Both the position numbers and the translations under genes were made by a program. From an uncultured Clostridium sp. (lineage in GTDB: Bacteria; Bacillota_A; Clostridia; TANB77; CAG-508), in contig CAMXLV010000049.1 of assembly GCA_947244675.1 (NCBI GenBank), forward strand, positions 1 to 11,185: a stretch of DNA of 11,185 nt. The letters run 5' to 3'. Within the stretch, counting starts at the first letter, position 1. Every line of letters starts with the position of its first letter. Shown piece after piece: positions 10,246 to 11,185 of this stretch. The notes under the pieces are model-generated. The model was not told the origin of the DNA, did no database searches, and worked only from the letters and a program-made list of their open reading frames with translations.

Positions 10246-10567
10246 GTGAAAAAAGTTATAGATATCTATGTTGTTTGCAGCATTAAGAGGAAATAAACAA
10301 GAAGCTGTCTATTGCGCAACTAAATGGGGAGAAAAAGGTTATACAGAGAGTTTAAAAGTAGCTTATAAAGGAACTAGTGTAAAAGTAATTGGAGTTTATC
10401 CAGGAGGAATAAATACCAATTTTTATAAAAATAGCAGAGATTATGTATCAGAGGAAAAACAAAATTCTTTTATGAATCCTAAAGATGTAGCCAAAACAAT
10501 TTTAGATAATGTTTTAAACGAAACAAACTTGACAGTTGCAGACATTATAATTGAGAGAAACTCTTAG
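10246..10567 (+). pseudogene. Short-chain dehydrogenase/reductase, C-terminal remnant
   Basis: The open frame from 10268 gives AALRGNKQEAVYCATKWGEK, the SDR active-site region with Tyr and Lys of the YxxxK motif (YCATK), then KVIGVYPGGINTNFYKNS, the PG motif after the active site, and a normal C terminus. The N-terminal Rossmann half with the TGxxxGxG cofactor motif is missing. Just upstream, in another frame, the bases encode KKVIDI, matching the strand before the catalytic serine, and a frameshift separates the two. The gene therefore lost about 130 N-terminal codons and has a frameshift. A promoter and operator remain 40 bp away, so a deletion probably joined them to the remnant. Confidence 0.75.
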
Positions 10568-10593
10568 AGAATTTATATAGGAGGTAAAAAATA

Positions 10594-10773
10594 ATGGAAC
10601 AAATAGAAGTATTAAAAGCTAATAAGGAACACAAAGAATTTATAATACATGCTAACAACATAATAAACAATTTATCGAAGTTGAATATAATTATTGAGAT
10701 GAAGGTTAGGTATAAATCTTATAAGCAAAAAACTAAGCAAAAAAATCCATTAAATTTTGTGGATGAACAATAA
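10594..10773 (+). pseudogene. Short ORF, 59 aa, possibly an acetyltransferase (GNAT) N-terminal fragment
   Basis: Begins behind a good AGGAGG site (ATAGGAGGTAAAAAATA-ATG), 26 bp after the SDR remnant. The first residues, MEQIEVLKANKEHKEFIIHA, resemble the first strand and helix of GNAT acetyltransferases. The rest (IIEMKVRYKSYKQKTKQK and on) does not continue that fold, and the frame ends at 59 residues against about 150 for the family. It is either a truncated gene or an unrelated small basic protein. The family call is weak. Confidence 0.4.
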
Positions 10774-10789
10774 AAAAATTATCAAAGCA

Positions 10790-10818
10790 TTGTCAAATAA
10801 AAATAAAAGTGATATAGT
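10790..10818 (+). promoter_or_regulatory. Promoter of the membrane-anchored protein gene
   Basis: TTGTCA (10790-10795), 17-bp spacer, TATAGT (10813-10818), about 40 bp before the start codon. Confidence 0.6.
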
Positions 10819-10860
10819 AATCATATAAAATAAATTACTAAAGAGAAAGGGATGATAAGT

Positions 10861-11185
10861 GTGGAAGAAAAGAAAGTTACAAAAATAAGCATAGCAACAT
10901 TCTTCTTAATTTTTGCGATAGTAGTTATTGGTATTATGGGGTATTTTTTATATACTTCCAATATAAAAACAGCTGATATGATGGCAAATGAAAGAGAACT
11001 AAATACTAAAATAGCAAAATTAGAGGATGAAATACTAAGCAAACAAAATCAAATACAAGATGAAAAAAATAATAACAATAAAACTTCATGGAGTGGAATT
11101 TATGTAGGAGATGCAGAAATTGAACCAGGGACAACACCAGATGGAGAAACAAAAGTAAGACTATATTTATATGAAAATGGTAGCT
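10861..11185 (+). CDS. Membrane-anchored protein with coiled coil, 5' part (runs off the window)
   Basis: Likely GTG start at 10861, 8 nt after AAAGGG; an in-frame ATG at 10852 directly abuts that site and is less likely. A short basic cytoplasmic N terminus (EEKKVTK) is followed by a single membrane helix (ISIATFFLIFAIVVIGIMGY, about residues 9-28). A coiled-coil stretch comes next (ANERELNTKIAKLEDEILSK) and a polar asparagine-rich linker. The extracytoplasmic part begins WSGIYVGDAEIEPGTTPDGE and is cut at the window end after about 108 codons. The layout suggests a type II membrane or surface protein of Firmicutes. No function can be given. Confidence 0.72.
   Translation, partial: MEEKKVTKISIATFFLIFAIVVIGIMGYFLYTSNIKTADMMANERELNTKIAKLEDEILSKQNQIQDEKNNNNKTSWSGIYVGDAEIEPGTTPDGETKVRLYLYENGS

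Noticed and set aside
10821..11042. Leftward 73-codon hydrophobic open frame
   Set aside because: Antisense of the membrane-anchored protein gene, which has promoter, ribosome-binding site and coherent domain order.

Overview
The window is very AT-rich, uses strong AGGAGG ribosome-binding sites and carries typical low-GC Gram-positive gene families, so it most likely comes from a member of the class Clostridia. The species cannot be named from this sequence.

Positions 1-8388 are a complete integrative mobilizable element. It lies between two identical 53-bp copies of the 3' part of a tRNA-Leu gene (1-53 and 8336-8388). From left to right it holds: transcription terminators just inside attL; integrase arm-type repeats; a leftward operon of DNA-binding protein, excisionase and tyrosine integrase; a small peptide gene with a convergent antisense RNA; an XRE repressor divergent from a small acidic protein; a second XRE regulator; an unrecognised 213-aa cargo protein with a structured leader; a MobV relaxase with a pMV158-type nick site; about 850 bp of dense hairpins with no gene; and a eukaryotic-like protein kinase followed by a second pair of arm-type repeats and attR. 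No plasmid-type replication initiator was recognised.

Positions 8389-11185 are the flank beyond attR, and they look like a worn accretion zone. This stretch carries another set of 11-bp arm-like tandem repeats, a second copy of the small-peptide/antisense module, an IS30-type transposase fragment, an unrecognised 128-aa protein, a truncated short-chain dehydrogenase behind an intact promoter and operator, a short possible acetyltransferase fragment, and the start of a membrane-anchored protein that runs off the window.

The most interesting finding is the pair of small-peptide modules (about 2436-2802 and 8721-9045). Each has a rightward promoter, a leader able to fold over its own ribosome-binding site, and a 42- or 29-codon gene with a shared DLxWxLVxLLLxK core. 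Each then has a terminator, a second terminator-like hairpin, and a strong leftward promoter for an antisense RNA of about 70 nt. In each module the bases around the start codon are duplicated in the 5' part of the antisense RNA, and the two terminator loops share a motif. This is the layout of the pAD1 par (fst/RNA II) type I toxin-antitoxin locus, but the peptide does not look like Fst. The duplicated pairing elements differ between the two modules while being kept within each one, which is what cognate-specific antisense control would produce.
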